56,201 nt of DNA from an uncultured Acetatifactor sp. GTDB lineage: Bacteria > Bacillota > Clostridia > Lachnospirales > Lachnospiraceae. Location: the NCBI GenBank assembly GCA_910584865.1, contig CAJUCE010000035.1, positions 1-56,201 on the forward strand, given 5' to 3'. The notes under the pieces are model-generated. The model searched no databases, was not told where the DNA came from, and saw only the letters and a list, made by a program, of their open reading frames with translations. Position numbers and translations under genes: made by a program. Position 1 is the first letter of the stretch. Each line of letters starts with the position of its first letter. Of this stretch, positions 43,017 to 52,013 are shown one piece after another.

Positions 43017-44084
43017 ATGAGTGTTAATTACCGCATACCGATACCGGTTCTGGGATTCCGGCCGCCCGTTTATACCTGCCGCTACAATGACAAGCCCTTT
43101 CATCTCGACGGAAACCTGGAGAAGGATTTCTGGAAGGACATTCCCTTCACGGAAGATTTTCCTGATATTGAAGGCGATATCCGCCCGATTCCCAGATTCC
43201 GTACCCGGGCCAAGCTGGCATGGGATCGGGAAAATCTCTATATAGGCGCCGTTCTGGAGGGAGACGAGATCTGGGCCAATCTGACGGAACATGACTGTGT
43301 CATCTTCCATGACAATGATTTTGAGATTTTCATTGACCCGGATTCCGATACGCAGGCTTACTTCGAATTTGAGATGAACGCTCTCAATACCACCTGGGAT
43401 CTGCTGTTGACCAAGGCTTACAGAGATAACGGCAAGCCTGTGAACGGTCTGGAGATTCGCGGCATGCGTACAGCCGTTCATATTGACGGAGAACTGAACA
43501 ATCCCGAAGCCCACAGCCGTTCCTGGTCCGTGGAAGTGGTCATGCCCTTTGCCGCTCTGCAGGAGTGTGCCGCTGAAAACCGGCCTCCCGTTTCCGGGGA
43601 GTATTATCGTATCAACTTTTCCAGGGTACAGTGGAAAGTGGACGTAAAAGAAGGTGCCTTCCGGAAGCTCTTGTCAGAAGAAACAGGCCGTCCTCTTCCG
43701 GAAGATAACTGGGTATGGGCCCCCACCGGCGTTATCAATATCCATTATCCGGAATTATGGGCTTTTGTATTTTTCGCCGGTGAGGGAGAAGATGAAAAGC
43801 CATTCTCCATACCGGAAGACGAATATCGCAAATGGGAGCTGCGCAAGCTCTATTATGCCCAGCAGGCCTGCCTGGACGAAAACGGGCATTATACGGACAG
43901 TCTTGATGAACTGAAGGAAATCCTGGCAAGAATCAGCCCCTGTGAGGAGAACCGGACAGTACAGGATCTGGAGTACCGGCTGGATACCACATCTCATGGT
44001 TTTGAGATTACCTGCCCTTCGGCTGACGGGAATCATTTTCTGGCTGTTTTTTCCGACGGAAAGACTTCAGCATTTCCGCTGTAA
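43017..44084 (+). CDS. CBM9-like carbohydrate-binding protein, cytoplasmic
   Basis: 355 residues. The N-terminal 225 or so residues form a family 9-like carbohydrate-binding fold (FHLDGNLEKDFWKDIPF, AKLAWDRENLYIGAVLEGD, NDFEIFIDPDSDTQAYFEFE, WSVEVVMPF). The C-terminal third is helical and continues into a small strand-rich end. No signal peptide is present, so it is intracellular. It is divergent from the transporter operon, sharing the intergenic regulatory DNA. Many glycan loci of Firmicutes and Bacteroidetes carry such proteins. Possible roles are binding of imported oligosaccharides or an undetected enzymatic activity. Confidence 0.75.
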   Translation: MSVNYRIPIPVLGFRPPVYTCRYNDKPFHLDGNLEKDFWKDIPFTEDFPDIEGDIRPIPRFRTRAKLAWDRENLYIGAVLEGDEIWANLTEHDCVIFHDNDFEIFIDPDSDTQAYFEFEMNALNTTWDLLLTKAYRDNGKPVNGLEIRGMRTAVHIDGELNNPEAHSRSWSVEVVMPFAALQECAAENRPPVSGEYYRINFSRVQWKVDVKEGAFRKLLSEETGRPLPEDNWVWAPTGVINIHYPELWAFVFFAGEGEDEKPFSIPEDEYRKWELRKLYYAQQACLDENGHYTDSLDELKEILARISPCEENRTVQDLEYRLDTTSHGFEITCPSADGNHFLAVFSDGKTSAFPL

Positions 44085-44125
44085 AGTACCTCAACGGGCT
44101 ATATACCAGTAATCTTTGATATTAA

Positions 44126-44180
44126 TAAATACAGGACAGGGTATCTTTCAAATCAAGAAAGTTTCCCTGTCCTGTATTAT
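44126..44180. terminator. Bidirectional terminator between convergent genes
   Basis: AATACAGGACAGGG (44128-44141) and CCCTGTCCTGTATT (44165-44178) are perfect arms, with an inner CTTTC/GAAAG pairing. A- and T-rich flanks on both sides allow it to stop the CBM9-like transcript and the minus-strand transglutaminase operon. Confidence 0.85.
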
Positions 44181-44184
44181 AATC

Positions 44185-46986
44185 TTACGAAACCAGAATC
44201 TTATACAGCATATCCGCAAGTCCTACATTATATCCGGAATCACTGTAAATGCATTCCTGCTGCCCGTTTAAGACTACGGCCAGGGGAAGTTTTCCGGGTT
44301 CCTGCCCGACTTTTTCAGCCAGGCGGCGGTAATTTTCTCCGAAATCGTCCAGAAGAGTATGAATCATAGGCAGCGCCTCCAAAGTCCGGCTCAAGGTTTT
44401 ATTCTCCAGATCTTGCGCCGATCTCAGAATCGCATACACCGGCGTCTTCAGAGACTTAAATATCTGCTGCCTGTCATACAGCTCGTTGAGTATGTGCTCT
44501 GTGGGTTCTTTGGTCACGCCAAGCCAGAGGAACAGCGCCTTCTCCTCCCCTGTCAGAGCGGACAGTGTACAGGCATCCCCTTCCATGGTTTTAACGGAAA
44601 AGTCTTCCACCTTCATATTAGTCAGCATATCCGCCAGAGGAGTCTCCCGCATGGACAGGATCAGCTCACGGCTCTCTTCGTCCTGTAATTCAAATACCAT
44701 CATCCTTGCCAATTGGTCGCCGTCTTTTTTACGGTTTGTAGTCACGGCACGGTAGATCCCGGGTCTTACCTGGAGTTCCAGTCTTCCGTCCTTCAAATTA
44801 GACATCTCTCCCCATAAGCCCAGACGCCGGAATCCGTTCCCATCAAAGTGCTCCAGAGAGTAATGTTCCCAGTCGGTGAGCTTCAGGAAACCGTCCTCCC
44901 GTAAAATCAGCCGGCAGTTTGCCCCTGTTTGTTCCTCCGGGCAAGCCCCGCATGGAACGAACCCTGCGCCGCCATCCTTTCCGCCCCGGTAATATTCCAC
45001 CCTTCCGTTTAGATAGTTCAGCCGTGCGGGAATGCCCAAGGCACGGTACAGGTTCACACAGAACACCTCTATGGAAAGTTTGCTGCCGATACCGCCGCGC
45101 AGACAGCCCAGGGATGAGGTAATCAGACTCTCATATTCCTGTTCCGGCATAGAAGTAATCCATCTGCCCGCTATCTCCGGAAGGCATCCGGGATCTCGGA
45201 GCAATGTCTCCTTTATATGGTCATCCGAATATTCTTCCCAATATTTCTTCAAAGCCATCCTACAGGGCCGCAACAGCTCCAAAAACACCCTGGGACAGAG
45301 CAGATATTTGTAAAATACATCCTCCGGCACAGTTTCCATATAGGAAAAAGCATTGATACAGCAGTCAGTCAGGACTTCCGCCTTAATATCCCAGTAATCC
45401 TTCTCCCGCAGAGACTGCAATACTTTCAGCTTCCAGCCTTCCCGGGAAGCGCCGGAAGGCTGGAGCCAGTCCGCATCCCATTCCAGAAAACGGACAATCT
45501 CGCCTATATTTCCATTAGCCATATGGAGGATTTCCTTTACCTTTTCCCGGTCTTCCCCGTCAAAACGACCCAAAACCCTTTCGGCTTCCCTTCCGTCATA
45601 GAAGCTTTCCGACTTATTCTGGCGATATTGCGCAGCCTGTGCCAGACGTTTTTCACCGGCCTTCTGCTGTTCCTCTGTCAACACACTGTCATATCTGTCT
45701 CTGAGCTTCGGTGCGTGGATATCTATCTCTTTCCATTCATTCCGGCATTCCGGCTTTTCCTTCAAAGTAATTGTATATTCTCTGCATTCCCTCTGTCCCT
45801 TTGCTGATATAGGGTATTCTTCACTCCCGTCTGCTTCAACCTGCCTTTTTTCAGATGATTTTGCCAGATTGACCATCCCTTCTCCATACAGCTTCCTGCC
45901 GTCTGCATCAACTCCGCCGGCGCTGACATACAGATCCCCAAACCCGGTAACAAGACTGGCCCTTCCGCAATTCTCTCCTTCCGAGCCTGCATATACCAAG
46001 GCAACAGACCCAAAACATCCATGATTCAGTACCCGGAAATCTATTTTGGCGTTGGGAACGGGCATTCCACGGTCATCCACTACCTTAACGGTCAATTCCA
46101 TGGTCTCAGCATAGCGGTCAGTATGGTTCAGCACTATAGCCATACCCCTGGGTCCCACCTGCACTTCCTCCGGAGCATCCTTTCCGAACCACCTGGAATG
46201 CAGCATTACGCCGCGGGAAGCAGGGCCGGTAAACCATCCCCGGTTCATCTCCTCCTCAGGTTCGCAGGCCCCCAGGAAATACCACTTTCCGTCACACCAT
46301 AGTTCTACCCAGGCATGGTTGTCGTCACAATGAGTCCAAAGAGGAGCATAGACCTGGCGGGCCGGAATCCCGATGCTGCGCAGAGTCGTTACCGCGAATG
46401 TAGACTCTTCTCCACAGCGTCCCGCAGCCGTATTGTACATGGTACGGGGATTCTGGGTTCTTCCGTCCGTGGAACGATAGGTTGCCTCCCTCGCACACCA
46501 ATAATTTGTATCAATCGCCGTATCATACATGCTGCCGGATACGGCTTTGTCCAGATCCACGGCCTCCTTCACTCTGTCATAGAAAAATCCCCTGGTATCG
46601 GCGATATCCTCATTGTTTACCCTGTGATGGAGCACGTAATTGGCAAAAATCTTCTCCGGCACCCGGCCCGCAAAAGGTCCCTGATTCCACAGAAACACTC
46701 CGTGTCTGGCATACGCCAGAAAAAGGCTTGCCGGATAATCCTGCAGATCGCTTAAGGGCATGGCACTGTACAGGAAGGTCAGGGACTGGGCTTCCTCCTG
46801 TGTACATCTCTCCAGAGTGTCCAGAATTTCTTTCTTTTTTTCTGCAAGAAGGCGTGCCGTCAGGGCGTTTATTCCCGCATCTTCTCCATGGGCTTCCTGC
46901 CCCAGCTGTCGGATTCTTTCGTCGGCCAGTTCCATTTGCCTGTCAAAAGCAGCTTTTATTTCTTTATAATATTCCGGTGAAAACAT
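44185..46986 (-). CDS. Large transglutaminase-like protein with C-terminal thioredoxin fold
   Basis: 933 residues (ATG at 46986 preferred for GGGAGG spacing; 46989 is possible). No signal peptide or membrane segment, so cytoplasmic. The transglutaminase/PNGase-type core is at about 150-245: catalytic Cys191 in AAGRCGEES, RSIGIPARQVYAPLW, and His224 in DNHAWVELW. The third position is not the usual Asp; the strand reads KWYFLGACEPE. A beta-sandwich follows (about 290-370), then a long helical part (about 440-640), a second region with similarity to the core (LSIEVFCVNLYRALGIPARL, about 665) and a C-terminal thioredoxin/peroxiredoxin-like domain (about 795-933) without a CxxC. It is last in the GH20-GH18 operon. 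A peptidase or glycopeptide amidase is plausible but unproven. Confidence 0.7.
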   Translation of the reverse strand: MFSPEYYKEIKAAFDRQMELADERIRQLGQEAHGEDAGINALTARLLAEKKKEILDTLERCTQEEAQSLTFLYSAMPLSDLQDYPASLFLAYARHGVFLWNQGPFAGRVPEKIFANYVLHHRVNNEDIADTRGFFYDRVKEAVDLDKAVSGSMYDTAIDTNYWCAREATYRSTDGRTQNPRTMYNTAAGRCGEESTFAVTTLRSIGIPARQVYAPLWTHCDDNHAWVELWCDGKWYFLGACEPEEEMNRGWFTGPASRGVMLHSRWFGKDAPEEVQVGPRGMAIVLNHTDRYAETMELTVKVVDDRGMPVPNAKIDFRVLNHGCFGSVALVYAGSEGENCGRASLVTGFGDLYVSAGGVDADGRKLYGEGMVNLAKSSEKRQVEADGSEEYPISAKGQRECREYTITLKEKPECRNEWKEIDIHAPKLRDRYDSVLTEEQQKAGEKRLAQAAQYRQNKSESFYDGREAERVLGRFDGEDREKVKEILHMANGNIGEIVRFLEWDADWLQPSGASREGWKLKVLQSLREKDYWDIKAEVLTDCCINAFSYMETVPEDVFYKYLLCPRVFLELLRPCRMALKKYWEEYSDDHIKETLLRDPGCLPEIAGRWITSMPEQEYESLITSSLGCLRGGIGSKLSIEVFCVNLYRALGIPARLNYLNGRVEYYRGGKDGGAGFVPCGACPEEQTGANCRLILREDGFLKLTDWEHYSLEHFDGNGFRRLGLWGEMSNLKDGRLELQVRPGIYRAVTTNRKKDGDQLARMMVFELQDEESRELILSMRETPLADMLTNMKVEDFSVKTMEGDACTLSALTGEEKALFLWLGVTKEPTEHILNELYDRQQIFKSLKTPVYAILRSAQDLENKTLSRTLEALPMIHTLLDDFGENYRRLAEKVGQEPGKLPLAVVLNGQQECIYSDSGYNVGLADMLYKILVS

Positions 46987-47058
46987 CATTTCCTCCCATT
47001 CACATAGCCCGGGCTGCCTCCAGATTATGTCTCATTAGAAGCAGCCCTGAATTAAAGT

Positions 47059-48078
47059 CTATCCGTTCATTCTCTGATACAATGTGTCAAGCAATGTCCT
47101 GGTTTTGTCACATTTATGCTCCCAGTAAAAAATGCCTCCGTAACCTTTTTCCTTCACGTAGTCCACCTTTGCCTCCAGGGAACGGGAATCATCATAAGAT
47201 AGGAAGGTTGACCCATTGAACAGATAGGGCGCTTTTGCTTCATCATCCCAATATTCCACATATCCGTTTTTATTGATATAGTCATCAACCAGGATATCGT
47301 AATCCGGACCGTATCCGCCTCCCTTGGGGCTAAGCTCCAACAGGCCATGATTCTCATTATCCTTCAAATCCTCCCACTTTCTGGAGTAAAAGGCCGCACC
47401 CATCAAAAGCCTGTCAGCAGGTACTCCATACTTCTCAAATAATTCCAGGGCCTGGGCACAGCTGTTCATAAATACGTCCGCAGGCTTGGAGAACAGAGAT
47501 GTATGATGACCTGCCAGCGCATGAAAACCGCATTTCAAGTCATAAGTCATAATATTAATATAATCCAGATATTCCATCAGCTGAGGAAGCTCCACACAAT
47601 TTACATAGTATAAATCCCCTCCGGCAGCGATTGTAAGATAATATTTCCTGCCGCCAACGGCATCCAGTTTCTTTCGGATAGCTGCGCAGAATAGAGTAAA
47701 GTTATGCCTGTCCTCCGGAGAAACTGCGCTGTTGTTAGAAGGCACGCAGGGATATTCCCAATCCAGGTCTATTCCGTCCAGATCATATTTTACGGCTGTT
47801 TCAGCCAATGCCTGCGCTGCCTTTTCTCTCATTTCCTCTGTCCCGCAACATACGGTAAAGGCGTCCCTGTCAGCCTGAACCATGGACAATACAATCCTTA
47901 AATTGGGATTCCACTTGCGGATCTGAGGAATCATTTCCACTTTATCCCTACATCCGTTACATGTGACACTTCCGTCATTATGAAGTTCTCCAAAAGCCAG
48001 ATTGATTCCTGTCAGCTTTTTAGCATCTTCCTGTGTAAATTCACCGCTGCCCACATATCCTATGATTTCATTCTTCAT
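47059..48078 (-). CDS. GH18 glycoside hydrolase (chitinase / endo-N-acetylglucosaminidase type), cytoplasmic
   Basis: 339 residues from the ATG at 48078; ATG 48090 is the alternative, and neither has an ideal ribosome binding site. A single GH18 TIM barrel with the catalytic DxxDxDxE motif as DLDGIDLDWEYP near residue 105, MTYDLKCGFH for the substrate N-acetyl group, and the closing GIFYWEHKCD. GH18 enzymes cleave beta-1,4-GlcNAc bonds by substrate assistance: chitin-type oligomers or the chitobiose core of N-glycans. No signal peptide, so imported oligosaccharides are the substrate. It overlaps or abuts the end of the GH20 gene. Confidence 0.88.
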   Translation of the reverse strand: MKNEIIGYVGSGEFTQEDAKKLTGINLAFGELHNDGSVTCNGCRDKVEMIPQIRKWNPNLRIVLSMVQADRDAFTVCCGTEEMREKAAQALAETAVKYDLDGIDLDWEYPCVPSNNSAVSPEDRHNFTLFCAAIRKKLDAVGGRKYYLTIAAGGDLYYVNCVELPQLMEYLDYINIMTYDLKCGFHALAGHHTSLFSKPADVFMNSCAQALELFEKYGVPADRLLMGAAFYSRKWEDLKDNENHGLLELSPKGGGYGPDYDILVDDYINKNGYVEYWDDEAKAPYLFNGSTFLSYDDSRSLEAKVDYVKEKGYGGIFYWEHKCDKTRTLLDTLYQRMNG

Positions 48079-48095
48079 TTTATTCTTCATTCCTT

Positions 48096-49934
48096 TCAAA
48101 CTTTTCTCAACACATCCGCATACCAGCAGAATACTTCTGAAATTCTTACAATATCTCCCTCTTTGCTGTTCTCTCTCCAGATCTGCTGATAATAATGCAG
48201 GCAGCTCTCCAGTCTGGATGCAATTTCCATGCCATGTTCAGGCTTCTCCCCTTTACGGAGCTGTGCCAGAAATACGCCTACATCATTCCATACCTTCGTC
48301 ATTTCCAGGGAAATATGAGTATATTCCACAATTCTGCGCTTTGTACTGTCCATGTTGCGGCTGATATTACGGAGCATAATCTCCAGCTCATCAATCCTTG
48401 CATTCCTCTCCGGCGCCTTAGTCATATCTTCTTTATCAAACAGTTCCTCAAGCTTGCTGCGCTCCACTCCCTTCATAGCCCATTCTCTTAAGGTAACCGC
48501 ATTATACCAGCTGAAAGTCATGGTTGCATTGATTTTATCCAGGCAGCTTACCAGCTCTCCGGAAGCATCTCCGAATTCCAAGATGGAAATCTGCCTGTTC
48601 AGCTCTTCGCAGGAAGGTATCTTCTCCCCCCATGAACATACGGCTCCGTAGATAATACCGGGGATAGAGAAAATCGGATGATTAATATGACCGAAATCAC
48701 CCCAATCCGTATTCAACATACCGATTGCTTCATGTTTTCTGGCATAACCGCACATTCTGGTAATATTCCGGTAACCGCCGCTGATCATATTGACCCAGGT
48801 ATTCCAGCCGCGTACGCCGGGACACAGGTACTGCGTAGCTCCCACACTGTGAAGGATTTCCGTCTCCCTTTCAGGCTGGTTGTCGCCGTATCCCCAGTTC
48901 AGACAGATTACCTGGCTGGGAAGCTGGGAATATAATTCCGGATGCCCGCAGATAATATCTCCCCAGAACATGGGCGTCTTCCCTTTCTCAATCAGGAAAT
49001 CAAACAATTCTTTGATATATTCCATATACAGACGTCCCGTGCCTTTTTCTTCCGCCAGGGCAGCGCTTCTCCCTTTTCCGAGATCAAAGGTTTCATCCGC
49101 GCAGATATTGAACTTATCAGTCCGAAACAGCTGCATATATTCCACAATCATATCCTTCACTAATGCCATTGCATCCGGATCGGATACATTTACCGTATGA
49201 TGGTCCATCCTGTCCCTGAAACCGAACTTCTGCTCAAAGCTGCCCGGCAGCTCACAGAGATGCTCATAGGTCTTTGTCTTCAACAGTTTATACAGATGAC
49301 CGAATGTAGCGATGGAAGGCACCAGTTCCACGCCTCTGTCATAGCAATACTGATCCAGCTCCAATACTTCTTCTGCAGTCATGGGAGTCTCATCTCTCCA
49401 CAGTTCCGTCATATCGCGGAACAGATATGTATGCTCAACATAGAGCTGAAGCTGATTCATTTTATAGAAAGAAAGGGTATCCACTAATTTCTTCAAATTT
49501 TCCAGGGTCTGAATACGGCCTCTGGTAACGTCATGATAATAGCCTCTGTTTTTCATATCCGGCTCATCTTCAATGATGATATAAGGAATCAATCCGCCGC
49601 TCTGGCGCACGATTTGACGAAGTGTCTGTACGGCCCAGCCAAGTGCCGTCAAACTTCCGCCACTCAAAAATGCTCCCTTTTCTTCCACCTTCAGATTATA
49701 ATGACTCTCTTCCATGGAAGAATCTATCTTCAGACAGATATCTCCATTGCGGAATGTGCCTCTTCCGATCTCCACGGTCATACCTGCCCAGGTGAGAATT
49801 TCTTCCTTCAGCTGACGGGCATATACCAGAGTCCCCTGAGGACAGGAATCATCCATGACAATCATGGTGTTCATCCGAAGCATCAGATTTCCCTCTTTTT
49901 CCTCCATTTGTTTCGGTAACGGTAATAAAATCAT
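48096..49934 (-). CDS. GH20 beta-N-acetylhexosaminidase, cytoplasmic
   Basis: 612 residues from the ATG at 49934 (AGGAGG upstream). An N-terminal GH20b-like domain (about 1-125) precedes the TIM barrel, which starts at DMKNRGYYHDVTRGRIQTLE. The catalytic Asp-Glu pair is in FNICADETFDLGKG (about 290), and conserved Trp residues occur in FWGDII, NWGYG and LNTDWGDFGH. It removes terminal beta-GlcNAc or beta-GalNAc by substrate-assisted hydrolysis. A helical C-terminal extension of about 130 residues follows the barrel. No signal peptide. It is the first gene of an operon with GH18 and the transglutaminase-like protein. Confidence 0.92.
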   Translation of the reverse strand: MILLPLPKQMEEKEGNLMLRMNTMIVMDDSCPQGTLVYARQLKEEILTWAGMTVEIGRGTFRNGDICLKIDSSMEESHYNLKVEEKGAFLSGGSLTALGWAVQTLRQIVRQSGGLIPYIIIEDEPDMKNRGYYHDVTRGRIQTLENLKKLVDTLSFYKMNQLQLYVEHTYLFRDMTELWRDETPMTAEEVLELDQYCYDRGVELVPSIATFGHLYKLLKTKTYEHLCELPGSFEQKFGFRDRMDHHTVNVSDPDAMALVKDMIVEYMQLFRTDKFNICADETFDLGKGRSAALAEEKGTGRLYMEYIKELFDFLIEKGKTPMFWGDIICGHPELYSQLPSQVICLNWGYGDNQPERETEILHSVGATQYLCPGVRGWNTWVNMISGGYRNITRMCGYARKHEAIGMLNTDWGDFGHINHPIFSIPGIIYGAVCSWGEKIPSCEELNRQISILEFGDASGELVSCLDKINATMTFSWYNAVTLREWAMKGVERSKLEELFDKEDMTKAPERNARIDELEIMLRNISRNMDSTKRRIVEYTHISLEMTKVWNDVGVFLAQLRKGEKPEHGMEIASRLESCLHYYQQIWRENSKEGDIVRISEVFCWYADVLRKV

Positions 49935-49972
49935 ATTGAAACCTCCTAAACGATACAGTTTACTTCCCTTGG

Positions 49973-50001
49973 AGTATAACAAATATTTTCATCAGATACA
50001 A
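49973..50001 (-). promoter_or_regulatory. Promoter of the GH20-GH18-transglutaminase operon
   Basis: TTGTAT (50001-49996), 17 bases and TATACT (49978-49973) with an extended TGT, on the minus strand, about 38 bases before the GH20 start. The -35 is weak, so activation by a regulator is likely. Confidence 0.6.
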
Positions 50002-50127
50002 TCAAATATTTTATAAAATGTATAAATATTTTTAACATATCTTTCTTTTTATACTGCATTATGTATTATTGTATTACTGTATACAAATATGCTTTTTCAC
50101 ATTTTCTACAAAAGACGATATCCTCTG

Positions 50128-50201
50128 CCTAAACGGTATCTTCTGGTTCCCAAATGGTAAAAAAATTTTTTTACCCATAAAAACAGCGCCCAAACGGTAT
50201 C
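50128..50201. repeat. Repeated CCTAAACGGTATC motif and A/T palindrome
   Basis: CCTAAACGGTATC (50128-50140) recurs as CCCAAACGGTATC (50189-50201) and, less exactly, as CCTAAACGATAC (49945-49956) next to the GH20 ribosome binding site. Between the first two lies the perfect 20-bp palindrome GGTAAAAAAATTTTTTTACC (50156-50175). The rightmost copy is part of a terminator arm. The motif may be an operator for the GH20 operon. Otherwise 50002-50127 is A/T-rich and holds no gene. Confidence 0.4.
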
Positions 50202-50216
50202 AAACCATTCAGGCGC
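50176..50216 (-). terminator. Rho-independent terminator of the signalling/sulfatase operon
   Basis: On the minus strand GCGCCTGAATGGT (50216-50204) pairs with ACCGTTTGGGCGC (50198-50186), 13 bp including G-U pairs, around a 5-base loop, followed by TGTTTTTAT. It lies just past the small gene at 50233. Confidence 0.85.
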
Positions 50217-50232
50217 ATCAGTATTATATCCG

Positions 50233-50451
50233 TTATTCATGATCCGGTTTTCCTGCGCTCATATCCGTATAACAGTCCAACAGACCCACTGTCTCATTTG
50301 CCGGGCGGCCATACATATTGCAGCACTTATGAGAAATTTCGCCCCTGTCTCTCTCCTGATCATCCATTTCAACGCTCATGCGCATTACGCCCATCTCCGT
50401 CTCCTGGTCCAGATGTCTTAAGATATCTTCAATCATTTTCTCCTGATTCAT
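50233..50451 (-). CDS. Small protein of unknown function after the sulfatase
   Basis: 72 residues with a strong GGAGG site 7 bases before the ATG, so it is probably made. Acidic and soluble, with a helical N-terminal half (MIEDILRHLDQETEMGVMRM) and three cysteines later (KCC and LLDCYTDM). I do not recognise it. It lies between the sulfatase gene and the operon terminator. Possible roles are a sulfatase accessory or an adaptor for the upstream signalling proteins. Confidence 0.6.
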   Translation of the reverse strand: MNQEKMIEDILRHLDQETEMGVMRMSVEMDDQERDRGEISHKCCNMYGRPANETVGLLDCYTDMSAGKPDHE

Positions 50452-50523
50452 CTTTATACCTCCATATCCGCCAATGGCAGGAACTAACTTTTGGAAGATT
50501 CGTAAATTCTGGTGCTCTTAAGT

Positions 50524-51978
50524 TTATATATCCGCAGCAGGAAGGAAAGAAAGGCAGCTCTTCTGCTTTCTTCCGGGGATCAACCGGACACCGTCGGTAT
50601 AGCCTTCTTCCCTTCCTTCTAATTCCCTGATTAGAATATTCCGCAGATATGCTATTCTGTCCTGATATTCCGGATCTCTTATGGCGTCATGTAGCTCCTG
50701 CGGATCCTGGTCCAAACGGAAATACTGTTCTCTTCCGCTTTCCATAAACCAGCAGAATTTATCTTCCTTTGTAACGATATACTGATTGCCCAGATCTCCC
50801 CCGCTATGCTCTCCGTGGAGATATTCCCGATGATTCTCATGGAGCAGGGAGACGCCGTCTATTCCTTCCGGGGTCTGGCCTCCTGCCAATTCCACCATCG
50901 TAGGCAATATATCCCTTAATTCCGCAATTCTGTCACACACTGTCCCCGGCCTGGTTCCGGGTGCTTTGGCAATGATAAGGGGAATGTGAATACTTCCCTG
51001 ATAAGGTCTTGTTTTCCGGAAGGTATAATGATCACCGAGCAATTCTCCGTGATCCGATGTAAATATAATGACGGTATTTTGATAACTATTATCATCCTTC
51101 AGCGCGTCGATCAGGCGGCCGATCTGATTATCCAGATGAGAGATACATGCATAATAGCCAATCTGTGCCTGTCTCATCAGATCCGGATCCACAGAGCCGG
51201 TATCCGCATCCGTCAATCTGCCGAGACGCTGCAGGCGTTCCTCATCTGCCCAATCGCCCATTGCCGGCGGCGTCAGGTTCTGATTGCGGTAAAGCTGAAA
51301 AAAGGCCTCCGGCGCATCAAAAGGCGGATGAGGGCGCAGATAGGATGCCATCAGGAAGAAAGGTTTTGAACGATCTCTGCGGCGCAGAAAATCAATGGAT
51401 CTGTCTGTCACCCAATTGGTTGGATGCAGCCTTTCCTCATACATCCATGGTCTGGCCGTAAAGGAATTACACTCCAATCCGCCGTCCGTTACATCTCTAT
51501 CTATTCCGATCTGTGTTTTCAGCCAATAAAAGTAATCATCTACGATTCTTTGATTCTCCGCATAAGGCACGCTTCCGTTCCTATAGGCATGCAGATAACC
51601 GTCATGCAATTCAACATGATGAAATCCCATTAAATTGCGCAGCGGATGGACATGCATTTTTCCTACGCACTGGGTGTAATACCCGTTTTTGGACAGCTCT
51701 CCTGCCATAGTTACAGGATATTCCCATGGTATTCTGTCCTGATATCCCACACGGCCGTGATGCTCCTGTTTCAATCCGGTATGCAGAGCACATCTTGCGG
51801 GAATACAGCTTGGACAGGCCGTATATGCATTTGTATATCGAACGCCTGTTGACGCCAGATGATCCAGATACGGGGTTTTCACATCCGGATGCCCGGCGAT
51901 TCCCATACAATCTCCCCTCATCTGGTCTGTCATAATAAACAAAATGTTGGGCCTTTCCTCTGTTGAACTGTTTTTCAT
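50524..51978 (-). CDS. Cytoplasmic Cys-type sulfatase (S1 family)
   Basis: 484 residues from the ATG at 51978 (AAGGAGG upstream). It hydrolyses sulfate esters. The core motif CIPAR (Cys58) is the C-x-P/A-x-R site where the Cys is converted to formylglycine. Metal ligands are visible in ILFIMTDQMRGD and in FTSDHGELLGDH, and KPFFLMASYLRPHPP is standard. No signal peptide, so it acts on imported sulfated sugars or another small sulfate ester; the overall look is that of choline-sulfatase/heparan-type members. An anaerobic maturase (anSME) is required and is not in this window. It is encoded 35 bases after the response regulator gene. Confidence 0.92.
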   Translation of the reverse strand: MKNSSTEERPNILFIMTDQMRGDCMGIAGHPDVKTPYLDHLASTGVRYTNAYTACPSCIPARCALHTGLKQEHHGRVGYQDRIPWEYPVTMAGELSKNGYYTQCVGKMHVHPLRNLMGFHHVELHDGYLHAYRNGSVPYAENQRIVDDYFYWLKTQIGIDRDVTDGGLECNSFTARPWMYEERLHPTNWVTDRSIDFLRRRDRSKPFFLMASYLRPHPPFDAPEAFFQLYRNQNLTPPAMGDWADEERLQRLGRLTDADTGSVDPDLMRQAQIGYYACISHLDNQIGRLIDALKDDNSYQNTVIIFTSDHGELLGDHYTFRKTRPYQGSIHIPLIIAKAPGTRPGTVCDRIAELRDILPTMVELAGGQTPEGIDGVSLLHENHREYLHGEHSGGDLGNQYIVTKEDKFCWFMESGREQYFRLDQDPQELHDAIRDPEYQDRIAYLRNILIRELEGREEGYTDGVRLIPGRKQKSCLSFLPAADI

Positions 51979-52013
51979 TGACAACCTCCTTATTCTACTC
52001 CATTCTATGCTGG

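Noticed and set aside
50524..51978. Sulfatase maturase (anSME) nearby
   Set aside because: The sulfatase has the Cys-type motif and needs one, but no radical SAM CxxxCxxC protein is encoded anywhere in the window.
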